This document shows positions 1 through 13,959 of a stretch of DNA of 64,000 nucleotides, piece after piece (position 1 is the stretch's first letter; the number at the start of each line of letters is the position of its first letter). The stretch is taken from NCBI GenBank assembly GCA_002914845.1, contig JXTC01000329.1:85227-149226 (forward strand), written 5' to 3'. The translations under genes and the position numbers were made by a program. Origin of the DNA: Trema orientale (Eukaryota > Streptophyta > Magnoliopsida > Rosales > Cannabaceae). Below the pieces are notes generated by a model that saw only the letters and a program-made list of their open reading frames with translations, did not search any database and was not told where the DNA came from.

Positions 1-418
1 TTTGAAGTAAAGCGAGGTTTTTTCTGAGAAGATGGTATTTTGAATAATCTAGGGCATAATACATTTGAATTGTTTATTCGCTGGTATTATAATATATATA
101 TATATGCCCATTGTATTCATTGAAGCCCTAATTTTTAAGAGCGGGTTACTGTGTTATTTGCTATATTCGAACTGGTTCTTTTTTTTTTTTTTTTTGGATT
201 TTTGGATTTTTGGGGGGGTTAATTTATATATTAGGTATTCTTGTAGTTCAACTGTTTGTAATGGCCAATGAATGAATTTTTTGAGAGGGTTAGTGTACTA
301 ATATATGCTTAAGTATTTAAGCATTTGTTATTGGAATGATTATTAAAGCGGTCATATAATTTGCTAAATCCGTCGATTCCTTCTCGTCTAGGTATCTATT
401 TGTGAGCTAAAGAGAAAG
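1..418 (+). promoter_or_regulatory. UPF2 upstream region and 5' leader
   Basis: This AT-rich stretch precedes the UPF2 start codon. A pyrimidine-rich run ending in tctag at about 382-391 looks like a splice acceptor, so the bases just before the ATG may be a 5' UTR exon whose intron begins further upstream or outside the window. No TATA box or start site can be assigned. The T-run at 179-195 and the AT repeat near 93-104 are simple sequence. The acceptor is inference. Confidence 0.4.
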
Positions 419-3400
419 ATGGATCACAATGAGGATGAAGGGCGTGTTGGAGGTGAACATAGTGGAAAGCAAGATGATGAGGTGCGATTGGTGTTTCCGA
501 GAGTTTTTGAGTTGTGACATTATATTTTAGTTGCTTCGTTCACTGTTCAGTTGCATATTATTATTTTTTTTCCCTGTAACGTACTAAACATGGCTTTCTC
601 GACAAGTGAATCATAGATATAGTTTGAAACATGAAATGTTTTCTAATTATGCTTTCAATTTTGTCTAAATTTAAAGCTCTCTCTCTCTCTGAGATGGCTT
701 TTTTGCTAAATTAAATGCTTAATATTTGTTGGCATTGTAAGTTCAGTTCTATGCAGTCGTACAAGGAGAGTTGTTTCATTACACAAGTAATTGATATTAT
801 GATAAAGGAAACTAGTAACTTCTTCTTGTAGGAGGCTGTTGCTCGACTTGAGGAGATCAAGAAATCAATCGAAGCGAAAATGACTCTTCGACAAAGCAAT
901 TCGAATCCTGAAAGGCCTGGTTAGTAAATACTCATCGAATTCCCGAGTTCCATTTTGACAAATTTATGATTGGTTTTTTAGTGAATATGATGAACATCTT
1001 TGAGTGATCAGTGTCACCTTCCGTTCTTTATTTCCTACTATTCATGGGTGGTTAAACAATGCCTTTTACTGGTCACTTTTTACCCGATGACTTAATAAGG
1101 TCGGCGGGCTGGTCATTTTCTTGTTTATGTATTATGTTTTTATCTGAAAGACAGTTTCCTTTTAGGGCCTTGGTTTATGGGATGATCATGACTGTAGAGA
1201 TTTGAAAAAATAATTAGAAGCTCCTTATTTAAGGGTGCTAAAAAATGAACGATTAGTTCCCCTTTCATAATTTTTCTTACAAAAGTTTTCTTTTGTTTGG
1301 AAAAGAGAAAGTCTTTTAATTGTTTTGGTGAAATTGACTAACATGAACATGAGTATGATTTAATTTAATTTTTTGTATTCATGAACTATAAATTGAGAAT
1401 TATGTTCCAAATGATTGGTCAAATATGCTGGCTGGGTGTCCTTATTCATTGAGTGATACTCTTCTCTATATTTAATTGCAGAATCTTATTCTTTTGGAAC
1501 TTATTCCTGTTTTGTATTTTTTTTTTAATATATTTCATTCAAATTCACTTGATTTTATGTTTATTCTTCTGGATGATGGATGCATATCCACGATGGTGGT
1601 AACTCACTAACTCTACAATTACTCATTCTACATTTTATTTTAAGACTCAGGATTCCTCAGGACATTGGATTCTAGTATTAAGCGTAATACGGCAGTCATT
1701 AAAAAACTAAAGCAGATAAATGAAGAGCAGCGTGAAGGGCTGCTTGATGAATTGAGAAATGTTAATCTTAGCAAATTTGTTAGTGAAGCAGTGACCTCCA
1801 TATGTGATGCCAAGCTTAGAAGTTCAGATATACAAGCAGCAGTTCAGGTAGTTGTTGTAGAATTAAACTAATGATTTCTTTTGAACAGCACCGTTCTTTT
1901 GCTATTTACTCTATATCTGACAGTCCTCTGTATTTTAAAGATTTGCTCTTTGCTTCACCAAAGATACAAAGACTTCTCCCCGAGCCTTGTTCAAGGGCTT
2001 TTGAAAGTCTTCTTTCCTGGAAAGTCAGGGGATGACTCAGATACAGATAGGAATCTGAAGGCCATGAAGAAGCGCAGCACTTTGAAACTTCTTTTGGAAC
2101 TTTACTTTGTTGGAGTCATAGAAGACAGTGGTATTTTTGTAAACATCATCAAAGATCTTACTAGCATTGAACACTTAAAGGATCGGGATGCTACTCAGAC
2201 AAATTTGACTCTCCTCGCTAGTTTTGCTCGACAGGGGAGACTATTTCTTGGACTTTCACTCTCTGGGCAAGAAGTTTATGAAGAGGTATTTCTATTTGAT
2301 GGGTTACTTTTTTCCCCCCAAATGAATATGCATTTTTTTTTAAGGAGCTTATGTTTATGTTGTTTTAATTATGGTTGGATTTTTTTTTTTCTTAGGGTTT
2401 CTCTTGCAGATAGTGTTCTGTTCTATACTATATATGCTGATGATTTCCTGCAGTTTTTTAAGGGTCTTAATATCACGGCAGATCAAAAGAAGTTTTTTAG
2501 GAAGGCATTACATACGTACTATGAAGCTGCAGCAGAACTTCTTCAGACTGAGCATACTGTAAGAATGATTCTATAATTAGAGCTAGTTTTTCTTCTATTA
2601 TTTGCCACTTTTCTCCCCCCTATTAGAGGTTTTTTGTTTGCATGTGTGTCTGTGTGCCAATTCTTTGCATAGTAGTCCTTTCTCTATTGGTTTGATCTAG
2701 GCTTGCTTTAAGTTTGTAATATTTTCCTTGTTGCATGTAATTTATCCCCTTTTTAGCAATAGTATTGTATCAAATTAATTTATTCTTTTATCATTCTAGT
2801 CACTTCGCCAATTGGAGCATGAAAATGCGAAAATCCTCAATGCTAAGGGAGAGCTGAGTGATGAAAATGTTGCATCATATGAAAAGCTGCGAAAATCTTA
2901 TGACCATTTGTACCGCAGTGTCTCATCGTAAGTACTTTATCATGTTATTGTTTCGGTATTTTACTGCTGGTAACTAGCGAAGTGGAGCTAGTCAATTGAG
3001 GTTTAGATTGTGGTAGTTACAACTGCTGTCGAAGTGGGTGTAGCTTCCACTGTACTTGTAAGTGTAGGGATGTTATGGGGGTTACTTTTTTCAATTTTGG
3101 ACAAGCCACTGTAAATGTGAGAATTCAAAATGCATAACCCGGTTTTTATTTTTAGCATTTAGTATTTACTGTCTTTGTACGAATGAATTTGAGACATCAA
3201 ATTTAGTACAAGCAGCTAGGCTGAAATTGAATTTCAGAATTTAAATTGATTCTTTTATTATCCGTTATATTTTGTTTAATTTTTTACATTTTGACAGTGT
3301 ATTAACATTCTGTAGTTTCTCCTGATAAAATATGCTGTCGTTTGGTAAATTCATTCTAAGTGTGTAAAAGTGAGAGACATGCAAAATAAATAATCAAGGC

Positions 3401-6400
3401 TAGCTATTAGGGATGAAGGATTTTTCATGTTGATTTGCTTGACTACATTAAATTTAATACATGATTCTTTAATCTTTTTGGTTTTTGTGTTTCAAATTTT
3501 TTGATTTAAAAATTACAGAAGTATGATCCTTGGATTTTTTTATCTTTTAAAAAAAAGAAAAACACTAGACTTTTGAGCATTATCATTTCATTTTTAAATT
3601 AGAAACATAGTTGCATAGGTGAAAAATAGAGGTAGGCAATTATAAACAACGTGCGAGTATGTTGTGAGAGGGAAAAAAAAAAAAAAAACTCTTCTGCAGC
3701 TTTAAATAGGCTGAATAGTGACCAGTCATTGATTACTTGGACAGTAATTACTTGATCCACTTATTCATAAATTGGTTCACAGCTTAGCAGAGGCACTTGA
3801 TATGCAGCCTCCGGTAATGCCAGAGGATGGTCACACAACTAGAGTAACTTCGGGAGAAGATGCTTCATCTACTGCTACTGGGAAGGATTCTTCCGTTCTT
3901 GAAGCCATATGGGATGATGAAGATACTAGGTCTTTCTATGAATGTTTGCCAGATCTCAGGTTTGTTTCCACCCAATGTAAAGTGTGTGGTATTGGCATCT
4001 AGTTATTTTTAATGATTGGACCATAGTTTCGATAACGTCTTTCTGAAAAGTAAACTTTGGCTTGAAATGTCATGGAAATGGATTATTATTCTTTTTTTCA
4101 GAGCATTTGTTCCTGCTGTATTGTTGGGGGAAGCAGAAGCCAAATTGAATGAGCAATCTGTGAAGACACAAGAGCAATCAACTGTAAGAAAATAAAACTA
4201 AATAAAAGTCTCGCACATCTTTTTCTATTTCCCGAGCTATATTTTTGCTGAGGCTGCTTGAATCTGGGCATAACATCATGTGGAGAAGCTGATACAGCCC
4301 GATCAACATGACAAATAGTGTTTTTTCTGCCAGCTTATTTTTTTTTTTTTGAATTTACGTACTTGTGACCTGAGTCTGCGCTTAAACATAAATTCATACA
4401 CACGTTTGTGTATCTTTGTGTGTGATCTATGTAAACTTATTTTGAAATGCTTTCTTTGACTTGTAGTTATTCTTCTGCATCCCTATCTTTGTAGAGCCTT
4501 CTACATATTTTATATTTATGGCACTCGTACCATAACCTTAACTGCAATTTATTGTGCTATTTTCTATTAAGGATTGCTTATTCTGGCTATGTAATCTGTT
4601 CAGTGATTCTGTACTTCATATTCAGCCATCTTTTCTCCTAAATATGCATAAGATAATGTGTATGTGGTCAAGTAATAAACTCCCTTCCTTCTTTTCTGCT
4701 TAGTAATGAAATCTCTCTTTGAGATGCATTCACTTTTACACTTGTGATGTCACATGCTTTTGAAGGGCCATTTGAATTGTATATGAGAGAAGATATAGTC
4801 TGGAGCTATGCTTTGTTTGCAAATATATATTCTTGGTGTTCAGTTCCAATATTGAAACAAGTTACTTTTGTTATCAATTTGGATCAAACCTGACGAGAAC
4901 TTTTCATTTTCTTGTGTTTCTTTTGAAGGAACTGGCACCTGAATCAGACCAAGGCCAACAAGCTACCCTAGACACTGGAGAGATTTCTACAGACTCCGGT
5001 GCTTCGCAGGAGGGCAGAAGCACAGAAAAAGGAAAAGATAAGGAAGAAAAGGATAAGGAGAAGAGTAAAGATCCCGAAAGAGAGAAAGGGAAAGAAAAAG
5101 ATTCTGATAAGAAAGGAGAGAATGAAAAGGAGAAACTAAAAAGTGTTGAAGGGACAAATTTAGATGCTTTGTTGCAGAGGCTTCCAGGTTGTGTGAGCCG
5201 CGATCTTATTGATCAGTTGACTGTAATTACACTTCTTACTCAGTTTCCTTGTTTTCTGTTACTATCAAATTCGACTGCAATCAAATGTCTGGTTCTCTTG
5301 TTGTTCTTGAAGATCTTACTAATTGTTGTAATATCTATTCAGGTAGAATTTTGTTACTTGAATTCCAAAGCAAATCGAAAAAAGCTTGTGAGGGCATTGT
5401 TTAATGTCCCGAGGACTTCATTGGAACTAATAGCATACTATTCACGCATGGTTGCAACTTTGTCAACTTGTATGAAAGATGTTTCTTCCATGCTCCTACA
5501 AATGCTAGAGGAGGAGTTTAACTTCTTAATTAATAAAAAGGTCTGTTTTAAAAGATATATCTATGTACTTAGACTTGGAGCAGGTTCTGTTCAAACTATT
5601 TTTTGCTCTTTTGTTTCTTTTTTTGTTGACTTTCACGAGTAATTACGATTTTCAATTGAATTATATCTTACTGCAGGATCAAATGAACATTGAGACGAAG
5701 ATTAGGAACATTAGGTTTATTGGAGAACTATGCAAGTTCAAAATTGCACCTGCTGGCCTTGTTTTTAGTTGTCTGAAGGTAATATCCTAGTTCTTGGTAT
5801 TTATATTTCTAATAGATTTGTTTTCTCTTATTATAGATTTTCTTTTCGGTCTTTGTTAAAGTTGCTGGAATATTGATGTTTCCTCGATACCTTTTGGCTG
5901 CAAGTTAATTTAGGGAAACTATTGGAAAGATTTAAATTGCCGTCAACTTTCTTACACTTGTATCTTTAGTAGCATCTCCATGTCATTCTGTTTCGTTTGC
6001 TGGAATGTTGTTGAAGACGGGCTAGGAAAGTGGCTACTGCTGTTCATTGAGACTTTTAAGTTATATTTTTGATTTGATAATGATTATGCGTTCTTTTTAT
6101 CAGGCTTGTTTAGATGAGTTCACTCATCATAACATTGATGTTGCTTGCAATCTTCTGGAGACTTGTGGTCGTTTTCTGTATCGATCACCTGAAACTACTG
6201 TTCGGATGGCTAACATGTTGGAGATATTGATGCGTTTAAAGAATGTTAAAAATTTGGATCCTCGGCACAGCACCCTTGTAGAAAATGCCTACTACTTGTG
6301 CAAACCACCTGAACGATCTGCCCGGATCGCCAAAGTTCGTCCTCCATTGCATCAGGTAAAGATCATCAGGCTCAATTCGTTTTCTACGATGATCACTGTT

Positions 6401-9400
6401 TTCATATTTCAACACCTAAACCCTTCTCATCTATTGGTATGTTGCAGTATATAAGAAAATTGCTATTTTCGGATCTTGATAAGTCTACAATTGAGCATGT
6501 GCTGAGGCAACTTCGTAAATTACCATGGAGTGAATGTGAATCCTATCTTTTAAAATGCTTCATGAAGGTTCACAGGGGGAAATATGGTCAGATTCACTTG
6601 ATCGCTTCTCTCACTGCTGGCTTAAGTCGCTATCATGATGAATTTGCAGTAGCTGTTGTCGATGAGGTTCCTTCTAGCTTTCCCGAGAATCTTGTTTGTT
6701 TGGGGGTTCACGTTTAGTTTTCCTTATCAGCAACCTTAGTTTTTAGGAGTCGTATCTTTTCTGTGTCTTTGTTTGCTTCCTGATTACCATTGCATTTGCC
6801 TCTTCCAATTTTCTACTTGTATTCAAAGTGTGTTCTAGTCATCTTACGTGTTATTTTTAACCAGCAGCATGTTGTATCATTGGAGAACGCTTAGAATATT
6901 TTGTTCTTTCCTTATCTTATAGGCTCAAAACCTTGTTTAAATTCTTGATGGGGAACAAAATTGAAATGAAAAAGCCAAGATATGAAAACTAACTTGAAAG
7001 CAAAGATATGAGAACTAAATTTTAATTTGAGTCGAGTAAATAAATGTATATAGCCCTTGTATAGGTTCCAATTGTGGACAACCAGGACAAGTAAAAGCAA
7101 CGTTGTCAGAAAAGAGGATCTTGGCTGTACTACTTCATTGCTCTTGTGAGTTTTGTTTGAGCCATAATGATGGGTTTGCAGCATATATTATCTACTAAGT
7201 TGTTTCTTGCATTCAGGAGAAGTCTTGTGTTGAGTGAACACCCATGGGTTTGAACAGTAAAAGGTGGAAAAATCATTTATCACAGCTTATCGTTAGGAGG
7301 GCATACGTTGCAAAAAACAAAAAATAAATAAGTGTGCATCTCGGTGTTTGCAATATGGTTCTTATCAAATTTCTAAAGTTATGTTTCTACTTTCAGGTTT
7401 TGGAAGAGATTCGTCTTGGGCTAGAATTAAATGACTATGGAATGCAGCAGAGACGCATTGCTCATATGCGATTCTTAGGAGAGCTATACAACTATGAGCA
7501 TGTAGATTCATCTGTTATTTTTGAAACGCTATATTTGATTCTTGTCTTCGGCCATGGCTCACCAGAGGTATAAAGTCTTCTTTATCTCTCTGAAAGTTTG
7601 TTATGAATTGTGTGTGTTTCTGGCATGCATGCTGTGCTGTTAAAACCATAGATACTTTCTGTGTGTTCTGTTTGTTCTTTTAAGTTTGAATCATATGTTT
7701 CATTTTGGGAGTGGATATGGATACAACTAAAGTACAACATGGTCATATGAATATATATATATATATGTAGATGTGATGATTCTTCATATATTTTGTTAGA
7801 CAATTCCAAGTATATAACTATGGTTTCCTCCTTTTTCGATTTATTTATCCTGTTAGATCAAATATTCTTACTTGGTGACCCATTTTGATTTTCTCATCCC
7901 ATAGCAAGATCTACTGGATCCACCTGAGGATTGTTTCCGCATGCGGATGATTATTACTCTCCTTGAAACCTGTGGGCACTACTTTGACCGAGGTTCTTCT
8001 AAAAGGAAACTAGATCGATTTTTAATACACTTCCAGAGATATATACTGAGCAAAGGTGCTTTGCCACTAGATATTGAATTTGATTTACAGGCAAGTACTG
8101 CAGTTATTTTCTTATTTCCTTTATAGTTGTGGTTCTTACATGGTGTAAAGTAATTTCCGTTGGATTATATTCTCTACAATAATATTACACCCTCATACAG
8201 AGTAGTTTCAAAATGATTATGGTACCAGGCTTTTGTTTTGCATGTGTTTAGTTTGAACAGAACAGCCCTGAGGTCTGTTTTTCTTTTTACGTACTAAGGT
8301 ATAACCTTGATATGGAAATGCAATTTAATCAGCTTTGCACTCAATTAAGACCTAGTGTCACCTCATGGCTTTGTATTGGAGGGATATCTAATGCGCTGAA
8401 GCTTTCATTCTCAGGACTTATTTGCTGACTTGCGCCCCAGTATGACTCGATACTCATTCATTGAAGAAGTTAATGCAGCTCTGGTGGAACTTGAGGAGCA
8501 TGAACGTACTCTCTCAACTGACAAAGCAAGTAGTGAAAAGTACTCCGACACCGAAATAAGGAGTACTTCCAACTCTATTTCAGCAAATGGACAGAGTGTT
8601 CTGAATGGTACTGAGGAAAATGGTGGGGTGCATGATGACCTTGTAGACAGTGACACTGATTCAGGGAGTGGCACTCTTGATCCAGAGGGACATGATGAAG
8701 AAGAATTGGATGAAGGGAATCATGATGATGAATGTGATACTGAGGAGGATGATGATGATGATGATGGGGGTGGACCTGCCTCAGATGAGGATGAAGTCCA
8801 TGTTAGGCAGAAGGTGATGGAGGTCGATCCTCAGGAAGCAGCAAGTTTTGAGCAAGAGCTAAGGGCTGTTATGCAGGCAAGATTTAGAATGTTTTTTTTT
8901 CTCTATCAGTGCTTGCTGTCAAGTCATTGAAGATTTTGTGATTTTATTCTAATGCTTGTATATATGGCTCTTAACAGAGTTACTTAATCCTTTTTAATTA
9001 AGTCATTAAATTTGTTGCTCATAATTGGTGCTGGTGCATTTTGTTGATTTTGTTATCCTGAATGGTGTAAGTCAGGGATGTTAACATCATTTAAACTTCA
9101 AATTCAGGAGAGCATGGACCAGCGCAGGCAAGATCTACGTGGCCGACCTGCGTTAAATATGATGATACCAATGAATGTGTTTGAAGGATCTACCAAGGAT
9201 CATCATGGACGGGGCATTGGAGGGGAAAGTGGTGATGAGGCGTTGGATGAGGAGGCCAGGGGAAGCAAGGAAGTCCAGGTAAAAGTTCTTGTGAAGCGTG
9301 GGAACAAGCAACAAACCAAGCAGATGTACATCCCTCGGGATTGCTCTCTTGTACAGAGCACAAAACAGAAAGAAGCGGCTGAGCTTGAAGAGAAACAGGA

Positions 9401-9623
9401 CATAAAAAGGCTGGTTTTGGAATATAATGATAGAGAAGAGGAGGAGCTTAATGGGTTGGGAACCCAAACTTTGAACCATATGCAGAGTGGCAGCAATAGA
9501 GTTTCCAGTCGGGGTCACTTGTGGGAAGGAACCAGCGGGAAGACTGGTGGAACACGTCATCGGCATCATAATTACCCTCATAGTTATTCTGGTGGTGGAC
9601 TCTATTACAGCAGAAAAAAATGA
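419..9623 (+). CDS. UPF2: UPF2, regulator of nonsense transcripts 2 (17 coding exons)
   Basis: UPF2 bridges UPF1 and UPF3 in cytoplasmic nonsense-mediated mRNA decay. Coding exons read 419-481, 832-919, 1645-1847, 1941-2285, 2454-2558, 2800-2927, 3783-3959, 4102-4183, 4929-5222, 5343-5540, 5677-5778, 6104-6355, 6448-6666, 7397-7567, 7905-8090, 8415-8876 and 9108-9623. They total 3591 nt in one frame, giving 1196 residues, close to the roughly 1180 of Arabidopsis UPF2. Three MIF4G-type helical domains are expected at about residues 50-300, 485-665 and 680-870 (recognisable stretches: FSPSLVQGLLKVFFPG, IRFIGELCKFKIAP, MRFLGELYNYEHV). Exon 9 encodes a Lys/Glu-rich linker. Exon 16 ends in a long acidic tract (DTEEDDDDDDGGG), followed by the C-terminal UPF1-binding region. 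The introns after exons 15 and 16 begin with GC. No break was found, so it looks functional. The start is the first ATG of a frame matching plant UPF2 N-termini. Exon edges were placed by eye. Confidence 0.95.
8091..8414 (+). other. UPF2 intron 15 with a GC-AG boundary
   Basis: The exon ends ...GATTTACAG and the next bases are gcaagtactg. Apart from C in place of T, this matches the plant donor consensus. The acceptor is ctcag at 8410-8414. Joining at this point gives the conserved DLQ-DLFADLRP stretch of UPF2, and no GT donor nearby keeps the frame. GC-AG introns are a known minor class of U2 introns. Confidence 0.85.
8877..9107 (+). other. UPF2 intron 16 with a GC-AG boundary
   Basis: The exon ends ...GTTATGCAG followed by gcaagattta. 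The acceptor is attcag at 9102-9107. Joining gives the conserved RAVMQ-ESMDQRRQDLRG stretch. This is the second GC donor in consecutive introns of the same gene, and both fit the strong CAG/GCAAG form typical of GC-AG introns. Confidence 0.85.
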
Positions 9624-11206
9624 AGGTTTTGCAATGCTGGGAGCCAACATGTTTACCATGGGTTTAAAGAACCACTTAAATATCTCAATTCCTAACGAGA
9701 TCTGTCCAGCCTGCCTATTGTGAAGTGGTGTCTTTTTGCACGACTGATGTCGACCGTTTCCTTGACGTATTCCGACGAGGTTGATTGTTTTTTCTCGTCA
9801 GAACAAAGTAGTGCTGTGAGTAGAAATGTTCACAGGATAATTATCCAGATGATTTTAAGATACACAATTTTATGCGTGGTTTTGAGGTATATGATCTGCA
9901 CGTGTCTGTGGGGTTGTGTGCTGTAATTAGATCCTGCAGTTACTGCTGTCTGCATGTAAATATAGGTAATATGAAGAAGAGGGTTTGACCAAAAGTCTGC
10001 TTGGGTTTTCTAATGTTTAACATTTTGGGATATACTTGTGTAGTGATATCGTTTGTGCCGAACTGCACTTACAGGTTACATCTAGAATGGTTGCTTGATT
10101 ATATATGATAATATTAGTGGAGTGGCAATCTCATATGACTAATTCTTGTCCTGAATTCGTCTGTTTGTATAACGTTGTATATTTTTGTTTGGGACATTTT
10201 TGTGGGATTTTTTCGATGAAGCATCCACATTTTGGTGGTATCAGCTATCAAGATAGTATTTCTATATTTTTTGTGAAGAGTCAGGAGTAAAGCAAACGTT
10301 TTGAAAATCAATATTTATGCGAGACTGGGCCTTGCTCGTTTAATGTTGCAAACGTGATAATTCTCTCTTTTCTTTTTTTTTTTTTGGGTATGTATTTCAT
10401 GAGATGAGAGGGTAATGTTCAGATGGAAAATTAGAGAAACAGAACTTCTAAGCTAATTGACGTTTTTTATCAAACAGCGTTTTTTTCTTTTAATCCCAAT
10501 ATTCTACTATAAACTTCACCAACTGTCGGATTGAAAGTAAGAGCGCTTGATTCATTTCAACACCTCAAGAATTCCTTGCGTCTGTTGGGCCTGTGTTATT
10601 ATAAATTTATAAGATTGCGGATACCAAATCCACAACTGTTTCTTTGCACTTTTTCTTTTGCTTTTCTTTTTTTTTTTTCTCCCGAGAGATCAACTAATTC
10701 TTTTCTTTCCTAAATATTCCCCGGGCCTTGTTTGTTTTCTATTGTTCCATAAAATGGCACATATTAGTTGACATTTGCCCATGCTAATGACCCATTCTCT
10801 TAACGAAAAGATGCCTTGCAAAATTCTCTAGAAACTGCAGCATCTTTTTGACCAGGAACCGCAGACATTTCAATTCAAAACCTTGTAAAGGACCATTTAA
10901 ATATTGACAACGATATAGCACCACTAATGCCAAGAAAGGCAATAACTTAGCCTTTTCAATAGGGTCAGTTTTCAACCTTTTATGGAAGTAAAAAAAATCT
11001 CAGAAAATTCTGAAATATCGTGCAAATTTAGGCTCACATAAATAATACCCTAAACGGAAAAATATTCCAATTGGGGCACTTGAATATAAAATGTAGCTTT
11101 CCAATTTATACCTTGACGATAATATGCGATTTAAGCTGGCGATGTGGGTTGGGGTTGGCTCAAGTGGGTATGATTAACCTCAATTAATTTTTTTCACGAA
11201 ATAGAT
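9624..11206. other. UPF2 3' UTR and downstream flank
   Basis: The first several hundred bases after the TGA are T-rich and probably contain the UPF2 3' UTR, but no single polyadenylation signal can be chosen. The rest is AT-rich intergenic sequence with homopolymer runs. The short ORFs here have no recognisable product. Confidence 0.5.
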
Positions 11207-11385
11207 TGACTCGAGTGATAAGAGCACTCATTATTTAGGATCTCAGTCCTATATTCGAGTCACACCGGAGTAGTAATGAAAACTTATTATTCCTAATGAA
11301 GTATGGTGATAAATAAGTATTTTTTTTAATTTATAATAAATATAGGTCATTAGTTAAGCCTTATTTAAAAAAAAAAAAAAAAAAA
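11207..11385 (+). mobile_element. SINE-like, tRNA-derived sequence
   Basis: At 11207-11228 the sequence gactcgagtgataagagc resembles a pol III A box (usual form TRGYNNARNNG). About 30 bases later, tattcgagtcacacc at 11252-11266 resembles a B box (GGTTCGANNCC). The stretch ends about 100 bases further on in a pure A tract at 11367-11385. This order of A box, B box and 3' poly-A fits a tRNA-derived SINE. Both boxes are degenerate and no target duplication was found. Confidence 0.4.
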
Positions 11386-11775
11386 TTGGAGATGTCATAC
11401 CTCAAATGAGGTTACTACACTTTTCCTTTATGAAAAAAAAAAAGAAAAAAAAAAGCTAGAGACATTAGTTTTGGTTTGGGAATTTGGTTCTCCAAAGTCT
11501 TGGTGGCACCAGGCCATTATCCCATCTATTGGAGCTATTGGCGCACATTATTCTAATTTTACAGCTAAGAATTGCGTGCCATATGTGCAACATGTGGTGC
11601 CCACGTTTCCACTTTGGTTTAAATTGTGACAACTTAACTATTTTGGACCCATTTTACTAGGTACTAGAAGTATTATCCCCTTTTTCGTCTGCATGTGATC
11701 CACGATTAGTATTGTTTCAGATGTTCCTTTTCTTGAGGAGAAGAAACCTATTAACGTTCTGAATCATGTTTATTT
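11386..11775. other. Intergenic, nothing recognised
   Basis: AT-rich unique-looking sequence. It includes an A-rich stretch near 11431-11455. No ORF, RNA gene or repeat of note was seen. Confidence 0.4.
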
Positions 11776-11961
11776 TAGTTGTTAGATTATTAATATAACG
11801 GATATTATAATTTGAGTAGGTGAAAAAAAATAAAAAAATACTTATTATTTAATAATTTTCTCTCTTCATTTTTATTATGAAAAGATGTACATAAAAAAAT
11901 TTTATTGAGCAATAATATTTATCGATAAGTAAAAAAAAAAAAACCTACTGGATTAATACCC
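11776..11961 (+). mobile_element. MITE family copy 1 (left end lost)
   Basis: The core (atgaaaagatgtacat, then a gap, then attgagcaat) and the right terminus acctactggatt followed by ataccc match the better copies at 16985, 43655 and 45806. The left terminal inverted repeat is not recognisable, so this copy is truncated or strongly decayed. It has no coding capacity. Confidence 0.6.
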
Positions 11962-13959
11962 TTAAATAATAAACCATTTATCTCTTTTTGGGTTATTTTT
12001 TATATAGATACGTATATATGTAGCTTGAAGAAGGAAAGTACCTCCTTGATGTGTTTGCTTGCTCTTGCCCAAAGAATATAATTCCTACCCCCTATAGTCC
12101 TCTATAGTAAAGCTTTATTTGATAAGAAACAACAAGAATAGGTATCGAAGTCAAAGATTTGGTTCTTAGATTCTTGCTTTTGAATCTTATAGAATGATTT
12201 TCCAAGTGGGATTTTTGGATGTACAATCAGAAGGAACCTAGTTTTGTGATTTTCCATGTACCCATGTGGAAATATGCCTAGTGAGGGGGGAAAAAATTGC
12301 TGCCATTTTAAACTTGCAAGAGCCATACTAGTTTAGGATTATTTTGGCGGGTATTATTTGCAAATAGCAATTATTCTATGTTCCCAAAAAAGAAAAAGAA
12401 ATAAAGAACCATTACTTTGAGTAAATAAAGAATTTAAAACAAAATTCCAAAGAACCAAAAGAGGGTTGCCTTTCTAAGCAGAAGGATAATACTTGTACAG
12501 GTCCAGACAGGTTTCTTGAGCCCTTAAGCAACCTGTCCATCACAGAAAGAAATATTCACACATTCATAGAAAAATTAGATAAAACTTCATCATATATATT
12601 TGGCATGTGAAATCATTATAATATCTACAGTCAGTGATGTTTTCCCCAATGGAATTGCAAAAGCAGTATCCTAATAAAAGATGAGGAATACCATCTAAAT
12701 TTAGTAACAAATTAATTAAGGATTAATGGGAAGCCAAGAAGAATTATCACAATTTTCTTCATATTTCTCTATTATTATAATTTCAAGCTTGTACCGAAGG
12801 AATAAAAGAAAAACAGTAAGACTTCAATTTTCATATACTCTCTCGCCCTCTACGGTTTAGGGTTTGACTTATACTGTATGAGAACATAATCGTAAGGGTG
12901 TGAAGTACTTCTTAGTTCTTATATTAATTAGTATATGCTAGCTAGGCAGAAGATGTACAAGCTAACTTCACCCAAAAAAAAAAAAATAAAAAATCAGAAA
13001 AAATAAAAAATAAAATAAAAAAAACCCAACAAATATGTAAGTTAATTTTAAAAAAAAAGAAAAAGAAGTAAGGTAAAGTATATAGAAGAGATGATGTCAT
13101 GCATGATGTCAAACAAATGATATTATATTATTTTGTCTTCGATAGTTTGGACAAAATATAATTAAAGCCATCTTACAGAAAATAGTACTGTACTATCCTA
13201 TATAATCTGAAGACAAACCCAATATAATAATCTACAAAATAGTATCAAATACTAGCTAGCCATGTACATAATATATTAGTTAGTACTTGAAAATATTCTT
13301 TTGAATTATATATATTTGATGCAAGTTCAAAAGCAATAAGATAAACCAAATTGAGCCAATTCTAGAATACTGTGTAAGCGCATCACCATTCACCATTATG
13401 TTATTATTATTATTATTATTATTTAAAGAAAATAAGAGTTGTTCACTTGAAAGCTTAAGGCTATAACCTATTACACATTAATGACCACGTATATAGTAGG
13501 ACAACAAGTATTTTATTTTATTTTTCTTTTCTTTATTGGAAATTCTTGAGACAACAATGATTACAACTATGCATGTGATCTAGTTTTCATGTATAGTTAG
13601 GATTAGCAACCAAGGTAATCATAATTTATTGTATCTTTTACATTAAGTGAGCTTTTTAGCCACACATAATAACCATTAGTGTCTATTTAAACAGTATGAC
13701 ATACTTTAAAAAAATGTTACTAAAAATGACTCATTTTGTTTTCCCCGAAAAAATGGGCATATGATTAAAAAAGACTTGACAAATCACTTGGTTTTAACAA
13801 TTAGTGTGATAAAAGATGTATCCATTTCTTAAATTCATAATTATATTTTTATTTTTTAATTTTTACTTTAAACGTTTTTTTTAATTAATTTCTCTGAGGC
13901 TAGTTAATAATTTATTTATTTATATTTTTCGAAATTTTTTTACTAGATATTCGTTTGCA

